The notes under the pieces were generated by a model. That model saw nothing but the letters and a program-made list of their open reading frames with translations. It was not told the DNA's origin and did not search any database. Both the position numbers and the translations under genes were made by a program. From Otatea glauca (Eukaryota > Streptophyta > Magnoliopsida > Poales > Poaceae), in assembly GCA_036346275.1 (NCBI GenBank), contig JAYEVK010000454.1, positions 153,100 through 217,099 on the forward strand: 64,000 bases of DNA, given 5' to 3'. This document shows, piece after piece, positions 1 to 10,559 of the stretch. Position 1 is the first letter of the stretch. The number at the start of each line of letters is the position of its first letter.

Positions 1-1523
1 GCTCAGATCAAGACCAGCACCTACTCCAAGGCAAGTTGTGCTTTGATCATGTTGCACCTAATTTTCACCAAATTACTATTTTGTCTTTTAAACTTTATGC
101 ATGATATTTTATGTGTATAAATGATTTCAATTAATGGGAATTAGATAATATGCCTATTTGAATTAAACCATACCTTGTCAATTATATGCCATGATCTATT
201 TGTCACCCTAGGATGTGGAATTATAGTTGATAATCAACATGGGCTAGTTAGATCGTCATAGATTGCTTAGCCATGCCACGTCATCACATGTGTCCGAATG
301 TCGATACTTAATCTTGACTAATGGAATATGGAACAATGTTTATGAATTGGTGTGTCATGTGTTGTCACACAATGATATCAAGTTGTCGTGGCGAGGAGGT
401 CACACATCGGGATTGAAATGTTGATGGCATGTGGTGCTTGGTAATCAACTGGGGTGGTAATGATTTTAGATTGAGGCAAGTGGCAAGGGCGGTGTGCCAA
501 GGTGGGCGAGTTTGGCGGGGTATGTGGAAGTCTTGCCTTAATCACCTTAAGGACTTAACCTTGCAAGCCTTTGACTGAGTCTCTCTTGCAACCACATGTC
601 CGAATGGGACAGCCTAGTGAATAATTTGTGAAACCTAGATTTGATCTTGTCGTGGTGAATAGTGAGTCCCGGTTACGGTTTAACTCACATGGCGCAAGAG
701 GGGGCCTGTTGTGGTGGTTTAACCCTTGATGTTGAAACCTTAGCGGCGATCTTGGGTCTAGGTGTAGCATTGTAAAGGCTTTGTTATGATCACTCGCCTT
801 GGTGGTGTTTGGTTGTATCGTGTGGGTAAAGTGCATAACCTCTGCAGAGTGTACAATCTATTCGAATAGCCGTGCTCACGGTATTGGGCAATGCTCGGAA
901 TTACTGATTAAGGGTTAGACTTTTGTTAAACAAAAACTTGTTGGGATGGCAAGGTGCCATGGAAAGTGGAAAATTAATTTAGGATTGGAAACTTGGTGTA
1001 TTTGTAAATCTTGAATTTATTAATTATTGTATTTGTTTTATTGCTTTCCAATCTATTTATTGTATTCTTGTTAAATGTCGCTTTATTGCAAAAATACCCT
1101 TACTAGCCATTCCTTTGGATTAAGCCAAACATATAGAATATTAGACTTGCATTATTTTGCACAACTTGTTGAGTGCTTTATGTACTCACCCCATCAACAA
1201 CAACTTCGGAAGAGGAAGAATCTCGCCATCATGGATGAGGATTATTTGGATGCGAATGCTTAGGTCCGAGCCTCGTCGGTTGCTGTGGCGAATCGAGCGC
1301 CATCGCGTTTATTCTATTTCGCCGCTTCTCATTGATACTCTTTTTAAGCCCTGTGAGGCATTATTCATGTAAGACAACAGTTATTATTAATTAATGAAGT
1401 TTATGCTATATTTCGCTGTGTGTGACTATGATAGCATCTATGTTGAGCCTGTGTGCACTAGCGTGATCCTGGACTAGTGCGGTATACACAGAGGGTCCGG
1501 ATTTGCAAATTCGGGTCCCGACA
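1..1523 (+). mobile_element. Tekay-type Gypsy LTR, 3' portion (cut by window edge)
   Basis: This is the downstream half of a long LTR whose complete relatives lie at 50643-53758 and 59058-62123. The match begins at the 'aaggcaagttgtgctttgatcatgttg' block (about 31 onward, like 52211 and 60581) and ends with the family terminus GGGTCCCGACA at 1513-1523. A 7-bp stem (1455-1461 with 1474-1480) and a near-palindrome CGGATTTGCAAATTCG (1498-1513) precede the end, as in the other copies. The 5' half lies outside the window. No coding capacity is expected; short ORFs here are chance. Confidence 0.85.
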
Positions 1524-2075
1524 AATATGTACAGACCATAAGAGTTCGAAGTGCAGACCTTAATATGGAACGAAGAGGATGGTTGGAGTTGATTAAGTAT
1601 TATAATGCTGGGATCCGTTATCATCCTGGTAAGGCTAATGTGGTATCCGATGTCTTAAGTCGTAAAGGCCATAGTGCCAATACATTGATATCAAGTGATC
1701 AATCGAAATTGTGCAAGGAGTTTCAAAAGTTGAAATTAGAAGTGGTTTCACAAGGATTTATAGCTGCTTTGGAAGTTAAGCCAATGCTTGGAGATCAGAT
1801 CAAAGTGGGTCAAAAAGTTGAAGGCTTAGCTGAGGATTTTATCATGGATGACCAAGGAACCACACGGTTTAAATGTCAAAGCTATGTATCGAATAAGAAA
1901 AAGCTTAAGCAGTTGATTTTGGTAGAAGCTCATGATTCTAAGTATTCAATTCATCCAAAAAAGTGCTAAGATATATCAAGGTCTTAAGAAAAGGTTTTGG
2001 TAGCCTAAGATGAAGCGTGAAGTTGCTGAAAATATCGCTTTGTTACAGCCGATGCAAATTTCTGAGTGGAAGTAA
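1524..2075 (+). pseudogene. Gypsy pol fragment: RNase H end and integrase zinc-binding domain
   Basis: The fragment starts immediately after the LTR terminus with a remnant of the TDHKS motif that follows RT in Gypsy RNase H. It then reads RRGWLELIKYYNAG and YHPGKANVVSDVLSRK, the standard end of the Tekay-type RNase H. The integrase HHCC region follows (KKLKQLILVEAHDSKYSIHP, then FW*PKMKREVAENIAL), with an internal stop and a frameshift near 1965. The reading then jumps from the IAL position directly to LLQPMQISEWK, so the zinc-finger cysteines are deleted. Primer site, gag, RT and the integrase core are all missing. It is a relic between two LTR pieces; the same stretch in element H lies at 57400-57960. 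Confidence 0.8.
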
Positions 2076-2096
2076 GAGGCAAATCAGTAATAAGAT

Positions 2097-2630
2097 ACCT
2101 AGCATTATTATTGTTATTTGTTTTACGGTCTTTACAATCTATTTATTGTATTTGTTCATAAATGCTGCTTTGTTGCAAAATAGCCATGATAGCCTATCCT
2201 TTGAAATAAGCCTTGCATATTGCTATGTTAAAATTGCATTATGTGCACAACTTGTTGAGTGCTTTATGTACTCACCCTTGCCAACAACAGCATCACCAGT
2301 TGAGGAGTCTGCATCAATGCTAGAGGAGGAGTCCAAGAAGGGACAAGTGTTTAGGGCGCAAGCCTTGTCAGTTGCCTGTGGTATACTGAGGGGTTGTCTA
2401 CGTTTTCATTCCGCTGCAGTTTAATGTGTTATTCAGCCTTGTGAGGCATAGTCATGTAAGTGGACCATAAAGTCATTCAACTAGTAATATTGAATATATG
2501 ATATCTTTCATAGTACTTCCGCTATGTATGATTGTGATATTTACTGATGTTGAGCCTGTGTGCACTAGTGTGATCCTGGACTAGTGCGGTATACACAGAG
2601 GGTCTGGATTTGCATATTCGGGTCCCGACA
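2097..2630 (+). mobile_element. Tekay-type LTR, 3' end fragment
   Basis: The sequence from 'cattattattgttatttg' to GGGTCCCGACA (2620-2630) matches the last ~530 bp of the LTRs ending at 53758 and 62123, including the 'cacaacttgttgagtgcttta' block and the terminal stem-loop. The left side is a deletion junction inside the integrase relic. With 1-2075 it makes an internally deleted derivative: LTR, pol scrap, LTR. It abuts Tat element 1 at 2631, and no target duplication could be recognised. Confidence 0.8.
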
Positions 2631-2649
2631 AGGCACAAGGCCAGGCCCT

Positions 2650-3330
2650 GGCATAGGGGAGTAGCCGGCTTACCGCGATGAGAGCCGCCTTACCATGGGC
2701 TTGACTCCCCAGCGGTGTATCTTGAGAATGCGACCTGACGATGCGTTCCTTGAGACGCAAAGAGACGTTAGTATAGATAGGGGAAGAATTTCTTATTCTA
2801 TGCAAATACTTATGCTGGGCTTCGTCCCTGTGGAGCGCGAGCTCCGGCCATTCTCGAGGTGGCAGTCCAAGGGTGGTCCCAGGTGCAAGGGAGAAGACAA
2901 AGCATTATAAGTATGAATGGCAGAGTAAAACATGCTTTCAGTAAACTAATGCTGGGTCGGCCCCCCAGCTCAGAGCGTTTACCGAGGGCAGTTCTGGGTA
3001 CGAGCCCCGCGATAGGGGGATAGTCGGCTTACCGCGATGAGAGTCGGCTTACTGCGGCCGTGGCCCCTGGAGGCGTGCCTCGGAACAGCGATTTTGTTCG
3101 GGCAAATGGGGAACTAGACCGAGGCCTGAGTGTCTCGAGGCCGTGGGTTTCGCGGTTGTGACCGCTAGAGCGAGCCTTGCCTTGGAGGGGAGTCGTGACA
3201 CGATGAGAATCGGCTTACTACTGGCTCGACCCTCCGGAGGCGAACCCTAGGATCTCAACCCGGAAACAAATTTGCTCGAGACACAAAGAAGCATAAAGAG
3301 ACGGCACAGTCATAGCTAATAAAGCAAAAG
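2650..3330 (-). repeat. Imperfect repeats in the Tat 1 3' untranslated region
   Basis: A motif like 'gtCGGCTTACcgcGATGAGAg' recurs near 2668, 3020 and 3205. Each copy is followed by a related GC-rich block (gactccccagcgg, gcccctggaggcg, gaccctccggaggcg), and the outer two also share a gagac(g/a)caaag(a) stretch. Units differ in length, roughly 350 and 190 bp apart. Tat elements are known for variable tandem repeats between pol and the 3' LTR, and this fits that class. There is no coding potential, and 3330-3480 holds only more tail sequence. Confidence 0.6.
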
Positions 3331-3483
3331 TATTTATCATGAAAGCGAAAGGCAGAGCATTAGACATAGAATTTTCAGAGCTGGCTAGTCGGCAAGCACC
3401 AGTGCTACCTGCTGAAACGACGAGGTAGGGGCCCTCCCACAGTGGGGATAACTTGTTGGTGCCGGACCGGTCCTGAATCCACT

Positions 3484-4582
3484 TTAGGACCAGGTCCCCA
3501 ACCAGGAGCCCCCTGGGTCGTACCGATCGAGTAGCATGCCTGCGGAGTGCTTGCAGGTAATGCGCCGATCGCAGCAGCGCACGACATCTTTCTTCCTCCG
3601 CCAGGGCGAGGTCGAGGGACCGGTCTTGCTCGAGGTTGACCTAGTTGACTGAGCTAACCCTGGCGGAGCCCAACGCGACTTCGGGGGGTATGACAGCCCG
3701 GTACCGAAGACAGGCTGAAAGGGGGATACCCCTGTCGCTCGGCTTGGTGTGGTACGGATGGACCAGAGGACAGTGTGAAGCTCGTCCACCCAGGCCTGGC
3801 CCCGCCGCTCGAGCTCGTCAAAGACTCGCTTCTTGATGCCTTGGACGATTTGCCCATTGGCTAACTTGACCGCCCCGTTGCTCTGGGGATGACTTACCGA
3901 GGCGTAATAGAATTTGGCTCCTCTGTCTTTGCGATACTCTTGGAACAGTTCGCTGGTGAACTGCGTCCCGTTGTCGGTAATGATCCTGTAAGGGACTCCA
4001 TACCTTAAGACTATAAACAAGCGGAAGAATCTCACCGCTGCTTGGGCCGTGATTGCCGAGAGTGGCTCGACCTCAACCCATTTCGTGAAGGTGTCGATGA
4101 CGATGAACAGGAACTTCTTTCCCCCGACCGCCAGTGGGAAAGGGCCGAGGATGTCGAGGCCCCAGGTCGAGAACGGCTAAGCGAGGGGGATGGTCAGGAG
4201 GGCGTAGGCCGGCTGGTGCGCCTTTCGACCGTGGAATTGGCAAGCTCGACAGGCACGGACGATATCCCGAGCATCCTGGAGCGCCGTCGGCCAATAGAAG
4301 CCCATCCGGAACGCCTTCCCGACCATTGTCCTGAAAAGAAGAGTGAGCGCCGCAGAGGCCCGAATGGATGTCATTGAGCAAGTATTTACCTTCCTCCGGG
4401 GTGATACACTTGGCGAGGACGCCCAAAATGCCCCGCCGGTATAACTGTCCGTTGACGAGGTCGTACGAGCCCGCCCGATGCTTGAGTCTACTGCTTTCTG
4501 CCGGGTCAGGCGGGAGCTCGCCGAGGTTGAGGAACTTGATGAACAGGTCCATCCACGAGAGAACACTCTCGAGGAGGGCCAC
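3484..4582 (-). pseudogene. Integrase of Tat element 1 (degenerate)
   Basis: The zinc-binding part is seen in pieces (NGQLYRRGIL, CITPEEGKYLLNDIHSGLCG, GFYWPTALQDARDIVRACRACQ at 4430-4220). The catalytic core is read in other frames: WGLDILGPFP near 4150 with the first Asp, and IITDNGTQF in the segment 4035-3484 with the second. The position of the catalytic Glu reads SNGAVKLANG, Lys instead of the family's Glu, so the DDE triad is lost. The C-terminal part (VLWSIRTTPSRATGVSPF) is recognisable. At least two frameshifts separate the pieces, so it cannot catalyse integration as read. Confidence 0.8.
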
Positions 4583-5043
4583 CGAAGCCTCCAGATCGAC
4601 GACAGTCGGGGTGGCAGGGTCTCGAGGATAACGTCCGATGGGATCTCATCGTCGGACGACCCGAGCTTGGACAGGAGATCGATGCCAGAGTTGTCCTTCC
4701 TGGGAACATACCTGATCTCAAGGTTCTTGAACCATTTATCCATCTTGCGTACCTCGGCGAGGTACATCGCCATTGATGGCTCTGAGCATTGGTAGTCTTT
4801 GTTGTACTGGTTGACGACGAGTTGAGAATCTCTCCTCACAACCAGCCGGTGCACGCCCAGTGATTTGCATGCCCGAAGGCCAGCCAATAGGGTCTCATAC
4901 TCCGCGACAATGTTGGTCGTGGGAAAGCCGAAGCGAATTACATACTTCAGATGATCTCCCTGAGGGGTGATAATGAGGATGCCGGCCCCCGAGCGCTTAA
5001 ATGACCTTGAGCCGTCGAAGAACATGGTCCAGGGACCTTCTTC
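4583..5043 (-). pseudogene. Archaeal-type second RNase H (aRNH) of Tat element 1
   Basis: A segment starting at the Met encoded at 5025 reads MFFDGSRSFKRSGAGI, VAEYETLLAGLRACKSLG, RRDSQLVVNQYNKDY and PRKDNSGIDLLSKL. It keeps the Asp, Glu and Asp expected of the RNase H active site. This extra RNase H downstream of the normal one is diagnostic of Tat-clade Gypsy elements. It is separated from the first RNase H by an in-frame TAG (5044-5046) and runs out of frame near 4590 before the integrase. The domain itself looks intact, but the polyprotein is not. Confidence 0.8.
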
Positions 5044-6280
5044 CTAGTCCTCAGGTTCAGGGGTGGGCTCCGTCGTCTGCTCGACCACGAAGTCGGCGAG
5101 CGCCTGCGACTTGATGTTGGAGCGCGCCACAAACCGAATATCGAATTCGGCTAACTCCATGGCCCATTTGGCGATACGGCCCCCTGCTTTTGGGTTTTTT
5201 AGGATCTCGCTGAGCGGGAACCCGCTCGGGACAACCACAGCGTGCGCCTGAAAGTAATGCCGGAGCTTGCGCGAGGCCATAAAGAGAGCATAGAGTAGCT
5301 TCTGGACCTGTGGGTAACGCTCCTTCGGCCCGTGAAGCACTTCGCTGATGTAGTAGATTACTCTGCCGACCATCCTGCTCGCCACCAGACGGCGTTGGAT
5401 GCCCTCGCCGCGCCGCGGTGTAGAGAGCGGCGCCCGCCCATTGCGGGGTCGTGAGCAACGGGCGGCTCGAGAGATACGATTTTAGCTCTTCGAAGGACCG
5501 CTGGGCTTCCGGGGTCCATCCGAAACCCCGATGTTGGCACAGGGCCTTGAAGAATGGTAGCCCGCGCTCCCCGAGCCTTGAGATGAACCGGCTGAGGGCG
5601 ACCACGCGGCCGGCGAGGCATTGAACATGTTTTGTTGACGTCGGTGCGGCCATCCTCTCGATCGCCTTGATCTTCTCCGGGTTTGGGCCCACTCCGGAGC
5701 TCCCGATCATGTAGCTGAGCACCTTTCCAGAGGTTGCACCGAAGACGCACTTCTCTGGGTTGAGCTTGATCCTATGCCTGTTCAGGTTGGCGAAGGTCTC
5801 CGCAAGGTCATCGACGTGGTCGACTTCAGAAGAACTCTTGACGATGATGTCGTCGACATAGACCTCGAGATTCCGTTCGATCTGGAGGTCGAAGGTCTGG
5901 GACATCAGCCGCTGGAACGTCGATCCGGCCTTGTGGAGGCCGAACGACATGGTGGTGAAGCAGAACGTTCCGAATGGCGTGATGAAGGTCGTCTTGTCCT
6001 CGTCGCCTGTCGTGAGCTTGATCTGATGGTAGCTGGAGTAGGCGTCGAGGAAACTTAGTATCTTGGCATTGGCAGTGGAGTCCAAGATCTGGTCTATGCG
6101 CGGAAGAGGAAAATTGTCCTTTGGGCACGCCGAATTCAAACCCGTGTGGTCGACACACATCCTCCACTTCCCGCCTTTCTTTTGAACAATCACTGGGTTG
6201 GCCAGCCACTCGGAGTAGTTAATTTCACGAATGAAGCCGGCCTTCAGGAGCTGGTCGAGATGTTCCCTAATTATTGCCAC
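5044..6280 (-). pseudogene. Reverse transcriptase and RNase H of Tat element 1
   Basis: The segment 6280-5400 carries a nearly complete Ty3-type RT: AIIREHLDQLLKAGFIRE, KWRMCVDHTGLNSACPKD, PLPRIDQILDSTANAKILSF, FGTFCFTTMSFGLHKAGSTF and the catalytic YVDDIIVKSSSE. After a frameshift near 5390 the RNase H connection and first RNase H continue at 5385-5044 (VIYYISEVLHGPKERYPQVQ, YALFMASRKLRHYFQAH, ALADFVVEQ), ending at TAG 5044-5046. RT is the best preserved domain of this copy. It would copy element RNA in the particle, but the shift and stop break gag-pol. Confidence 0.85.
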
Positions 6281-6442
6281 CTTCTAGGGGGAAAAACGCC
6301 GTAGCTTCTCGCGTACGGGCCAGCATCTGGGCCTTATTTTCAATTTGTGCTCGATCACCTTCCTCGGGACCCCCGGCATGTCTGCCGGTTACCATGCGAA
6401 TATGCTCTTATTGGCGTGGAGGAAGGCGACGAGCTCGAGCTC

Positions 6443-7341
6443 CTATTTTAGGTCGAGCTGGGCGGTGAGGTGGACGCGTTTGTCTGGGTCACCTTTTTCG
6501 AGCTGGATGGCCTTGGTCGGGCCACCGGGTTGGATCACTTCCTTTCGACGGGTGTCTTTTGGAGTTACCTCGGGGCCCCGCTGGGGGAGTATGCCCACAA
6601 TCGCCAGGACTTTCCCCTCACAGTAGTGTGTCGCTTTGAGGTCGCCACGGATAGTTATGACGCCCTGGGGCCCAGGGAGCTTCATGCAGCGGTGGCCATA
6701 ATGGTTCGTCGCCCTGAATTTGATCAAAGTCGGCCGCCCGAGGATGGCGTTGTAGGGGAGATCTCCGTCCACCACTTCGAAGGTGATCAGCTTGGTGCGG
6801 ATGTTCGCCGAGTGGCCGAAGGTGACGGGCAGGACCACCTGCCCGAGAGGAGTGGTCGAGCTTCCCGGCACAATGCCGAAGAAGGGACCGCTATGCTCCT
6901 GATCTTGGACCTGAGAATCTGCATCCGGTCCAGTGTGCTAGCCAAGAGCAGGTTGAGGGAGCTTCCTCCATCAACCATAACCCTTCCGACCACGGTGTTG
7001 CTCATGGTCGGGGCCACGACCAGGGCGGTCTTAAGGTCTTTGGACATTCCCGAGGGAGCATCGTCCCCGGAGAAAGTGTCCGGAACACCAGCCCATTTAC
7101 AAGGCTTCTCGGCCGAAGCTTGATACACGGTGCGCGCGGCACTTTTGAGCTCGTGCCGGGATTGGTATGCCGACGAGCCACCGAAGATCATGTCGACGCG
7201 GCGATCGCCATGCTGGATATGCAGGTCGAGGCCCTCTGGGCCCTCGCGGACACCATCCCCGTCGGGCTGCTCGTCCCCTTTCGGGAGCGTGGGCATCTCT
7301 TCATGCCCGTCATAGAAGGCATCCATCCTGAACTGCCACAT
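6443..7341 (-). pseudogene. Aspartic protease region and linker of Tat element 1
   Basis: The segment 7341-6787 includes DMIFGGSSAYQSRHELK and RVMVDGGSSLNLLLASTLD; the D-G-G-S motif sits at the protease active-site position near 6970, as in many Tat copies. After a frameshift the segment 6871-6443 continues with GQVVLPVTFG, ITFEVVDGDLPYNAILGRP and GVITIRGDLKATHYCEGK, the conserved C-terminal half of protease and the linker to RT. It sits between gag and RT as expected. A stop lies just before RT (about 6443), and 6281-6442 holds degraded linker only. Confidence 0.75.
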
Positions 7342-7344
7342 TCT

Positions 7345-9081
7345 GCAGCTCCGTAGGTAATGGCCGTGGGCCCTGTGGAACAGGCAGAACTTGTCTGGGT
7401 CATATCCGGGCCTGGCTTCGTTGGCATTAGGTCTGGCGATGCCCCGTTGCTGTCCTTGCTGTGGCGCGATATGACGCTGCCCTTGTTGGGGTTGACGTTG
7501 TGCTTATGGATGTCGCGGTTGACCGCACTGGGAGCGAGGCTCATTGCAATCGGGTCGTCGCACCTCCAACAGCTCGTGGCCCACGTCCGCGGCGGCGACC
7601 ACGCGCAACTGACCACCGCCATCACGGCGACCTTGCCCTTGCTTCTTGTTGCGCAAGTCTGGGCCAGCGTCCTTGGCGCCAGACGGCCCAGCCTCACCAG
7701 GGATGCAGCCGGGCTTGCCCTGGTCGTAGTCGCATTTCCAACGGACGGTGTCGTCTGCATCCGCGTAACGCTCCGCCATCCAGAACAATCTGTGGACATT
7801 GAGGTTGGCGGTGATCTCCAGGTCCTCAGTGAGGCGCCTGTCCCGGACGCCGAACTTGAAGGCCTTGATGACGACCTCGCCGGTGACGTTCGGGATCGAA
7901 TTTCTTGCGCGGGTGAACCGGCGAACGAAGTCACAAAGAGGTTCGCCCCAGCCCTGGATGATGCGATCCAGGTCCCTTTCTCGTCTAGGGCACTCGTAGT
8001 TGCTCTGGAAGTTTGACCGGAGGGCGCTCCGCACCTGGCGCCATGATCGGAAGGCGCCGGGAGCCTGGTTGAAGAGGCAAGTGTGAGCGGCGCTGTCCAG
8101 GACGGTAGGGAGGTAGTTGGCCATTACAGCCTCATCCCTGTCGGCCGCCAGGATCGCGGTGGAGTAGATCGAGAGAAACTCGTCGTGGTTCTTGGTTCCG
8201 TCAAATCGCTCCATCGCGGTGGTCTTGAACCGAGCTGACGAGCGTACCCAACGAAGGCCGACGGAGTACGCTAGGCAGCCGTATGTTGGGGCAGTGCTGT
8301 TGATGTTGCTATGGTCGGAGTCATCATTGGTGAGGTGATCGAACTCTAGTCGACGGCGCACCCTGCGACGATCTTGTCGGTTAAGAGGGACGTCGTCAGG
8401 ATGGTGCCAATCGCGTACCCTCTGACACCTAGGCGGAATGTTCGGAGACAGGCCTCCAGAAGTGTCGCTACTCGAGTGAGTGCTGCCGCCGCCCTACTAT
8501 TTGTGGGGACGTCCTCGCGCTGGGCCGGGTCCCGGTGAGGCAGGGACGGCCGCGGCGTGCTCCGGACCCGCGGATATGGAGTCGGCCGGCGAGAGCGGCG
8601 GTGGTCGTGCGATGAACTGCCTTCGCTTTTCAGGGAGAGGGGCTCATGGGGCCGGTGTCGTTCCTGCTACGAGGGCATGACCTCGTCGACCACCCTGCCA
8701 AGATCCTCAATAAGGGACCGGCGAAAGAGAGCCGACCCCGCCCGGGTAGGGTCAGCCATGAACCGGGTGATGGCCTGCAGACGTTCCCGACTAGGATCGT
8801 CCAGGCGAGTAGGGCCACGATGCCTGGAGGAGGTGCGGAGCCCTTTGCGCTCCTCCCGTCGCAGGGCGGTGATGGCCTGGTTGATGGCAACCTGGACCAA
8901 CCGACGCGCGTCCTCCAGGGCTTATAGGCCACCATCGCTCGTTCCCCCGCTCGCCTCGCGGCTGCCGGCCATGAAGGCCAGGCGTTCGCGGAGCGGCGGC
9001 AAAGGCGAGAACATGGAGGTGGAGCCTTCACACTCGGGAAGGTCGAACGAGTCCAGCTTGCTGATCGTGACATGTTGTCGT
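7345..9081 (-). pseudogene. Gag of Tat element 1
   Basis: The leader part (8900-8667: VQVAINQAITALRREERKG, RERLQAITRFMADPTRAG) and upstream LDSFDLPECEGSTSMFSP near 9070-9010 match the N-terminal layout of Tat gags, with an in-frame stop near 8925. The capsid-like domain lies in 8361-7504 (MERFDGTKNHDEFLSIYST, FNQAPGAFRSWRQVRSALRS, RRFTRARNSIPNVTGE, ITANLNVHRLFWMAERYA). The nucleocapsid ends with a C-x2-H-x4-H-x4-C variant knuckle (CLFHRAHGHYLRSC, about 7395-7350), reached after a frameshift near 7600. It would form the particle shell and bind RNA, but is frameshifted here. Confidence 0.75.
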
Positions 9082-9140
9082 CAAAGTCGAAGGTGCCGAC
9101 GATGCTAGAGCAGAGAACTCTTGAACGAATGAAACTCGGG

Positions 9141-9157
9141 CACCATGGTGGGCGCCA
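9141..9157 (-). other. Primer binding site of Tat element 1
   Basis: The minus strand reads TGGCGCCCACCATGG just inside the 5' LTR. TGGCGCC-type primer sites next to the LTR are characteristic of Tat/Retand elements. It fixes the 5' LTR boundary to within a few bases of 9158. Confidence 0.75.
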
Positions 9158-9967
9158 GCTATCGACAATCGGGACCGTTGACCGCAGAAAAGAGGGGGAT
9201 GTGAGAAGATCGCTCGGGAGCGTGGCCCGTGGTCGTGCTCGTTCGGAGGTGCCTAGCGTCGCGGGGAGATCATCGAGGAAGAGACACCAGACACGAGGTT
9301 TATACTGGTTTGAGCCCCCGGGGTTGGGTAATAGCTCTACTCCAGTCTTGCCCTGAAGCGAATGGTGTGTATATGGTTTTGTGGGAGAATACAAAAATAG
9401 GGCCTGAGCAAGGGGGCGCTCTGTCGTTCTCCTTGGTGGATGTTGCGCGTTCTGCGTGTTTCTTCTGGTCGTCTCGTGTTTTGTCGCCCCCCTTTTTGGT
9501 CAGGTCGATTCGTTGCTTTTGTAGCCCTCCGGGAGCCTTGCTGTTTGGTCCTAAGGCTGACGTCGGGAGCCCATGGCGATTTGACGAGTGCTGACGAGTG
9601 GCATCAATAGTCGTTGGGAGCCTGACGGGAGATGTTGAGAGCTTGACAGGAGCTCTTGAGCCCTAGTTCCCACGCAGAGGTAGGTAGAACGCTAATTCCC
9701 ACGCAGGGGAGAGTTTTTTACATTAGATAAATAAAACGTCACAGAGGCCTTTTTCCCTGAAGGTCGTGGGGGTGTTGAGGTCGGGGTGTCGAGGTCAAGG
9801 TCGAGGTGGACGTGCCTACCCTTGCGCCTATGCCCGAGCTCACTGATCCCGAGCCCAATCATTGGGGGAGCACATCCCAAGTCGGAGATGAGCCCCCGGG
9901 CCCGCGGACAGCTGCCACGAGGCCTCAGGGGGATGCTTACACATGGCGAGGGTACCGATCCCTGACA
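9158..9967 (-). mobile_element. 5' LTR of Tat element 1
   Basis: About 810 bp between the primer site and the exact right edge. On the minus strand it starts TGTCAGGGATCGGTACCC (9967 leftwards) and ends near the TTGTCGATAGC just before TGGCGCC. The flank CTTGC (9968-9972) is the likely target duplication; its partner was lost with the left LTR. Short ORFs inside are not real. Confidence 0.75.
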
Positions 9968-10133
9968 CTTGCCATCTGGGATATGAGAGTGGTGGAAAGC
10001 AGTGGAAAACTTTGCCCAAGTGATAGTGTGGGGGTCATCATGGGCAGCATTGTAGTTCTCCCACCATTCACCTTCTCACGATCTGTGCACTAAGCAATTG
10101 CAAGCTTCTTTTCAATGGAGCGAATCCAATCTT
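9968..10133 (-). pseudogene. Tekay-type gag fragment (host of Tat 1 insertion)
   Basis: On the minus strand this reads IEDWIRSIEKKLAIA, CTDREK and then the HIPDGK-like end, the retrotransposon gag core also seen in element Y. The equivalent parts of Y lie at 13049-13133 and 18073-18190. Compared with Y about 36 nt are missing inside (near 10070). The right edge at 10133/10134 joins this gag directly to an integrase sequence, an order opposite to any intact element. It is therefore a deletion or recombination joint between two Tekay copies. Confidence 0.75.
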
Positions 10134-10532
10134 CTATGGCTGTAGCAATCCTACTGGCCTCTGATGCTCTGCATTGACCTTCTGGTAGACATCACAAAGT
10201 GCAACATATTCTGCAATCTCTCGCTTCATGCTGGGCCACCAATACCTTTCCTTGAGGTCTTGATACATCTTGGTACTTCCAGGATGAATGGAGAATAAAG
10301 CCTCATGCGCTTCTTTAAGTAACAACTCCTTAAGCTCTTTCTGATCTGGTACACAGATACGATTCCCATACCAAACGGTACCTTGTTCATCTTCGGTGAA
10401 ACTTTGGGCTTTTCCTTTCTTCATATTTCTCTTAAACTCCATAATATCGGTATCATCAACCTGCGCTTCTTGAATCTGATATTCCAATGTAGGGCGTACT
10501 TCCAAGGTAGCCAAGTAATCTTCCTGAACCAA
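10134..10532 (-). pseudogene. Integrase N-terminal zinc-binding domain of element Y
   Basis: An uninterrupted 132-residue stretch carries VWYGNRICVPDQKELKELLL, EAHEALFSIHPGSTKMYQD, RYWWPSMKREIAEYVALCDV and AEHQRPVGLLQP, the HHCC domain and linker of Tekay-type integrases. The second zinc cysteine position reads Tyr (CDVYQK instead of C-x2-C). The reading stops where the element is broken at 10134, before any catalytic Asp. It is a truncated relic. Confidence 0.8.
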
Positions 10533-10559
10533 TTCCAGACTAAGCTTCTGAAATTACTC

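Larger units (their letters stand above)
2631..9967 (-). mobile_element. Tat/Retand-type Gypsy element 1 (5' LTR kept, 3' LTR lost)
   Basis: On the minus strand the order is 5' LTR (9967-9158), primer site TGGCGCCCACC, gag, protease, RT, RNase H, archaeal-type RNase H, integrase, then a long repetitive 3' non-coding tail. The second RNase H and this primer sequence are hallmarks of the Tat clade. The right boundary is exact: the LTR start TGTCAGGGATCGGTACCC (minus strand) abuts a Tekay gag sequence that is uninterrupted at 13049-13080. At the left the element stops in its 3' tail at 2631 against a foreign LTR end, so the 3' LTR and left target duplication are lost. Frames are broken by stops and shifts; the copy is dead. 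Confidence 0.85.

Noticed and set aside
8557..9394. Long open frames on both strands around the Tat 1 gag leader (up to 254 codons)
   Set aside because: GC-rich sequence gives long chance frames. Only the frame with Tat gag motifs is supported; the others are shadows.
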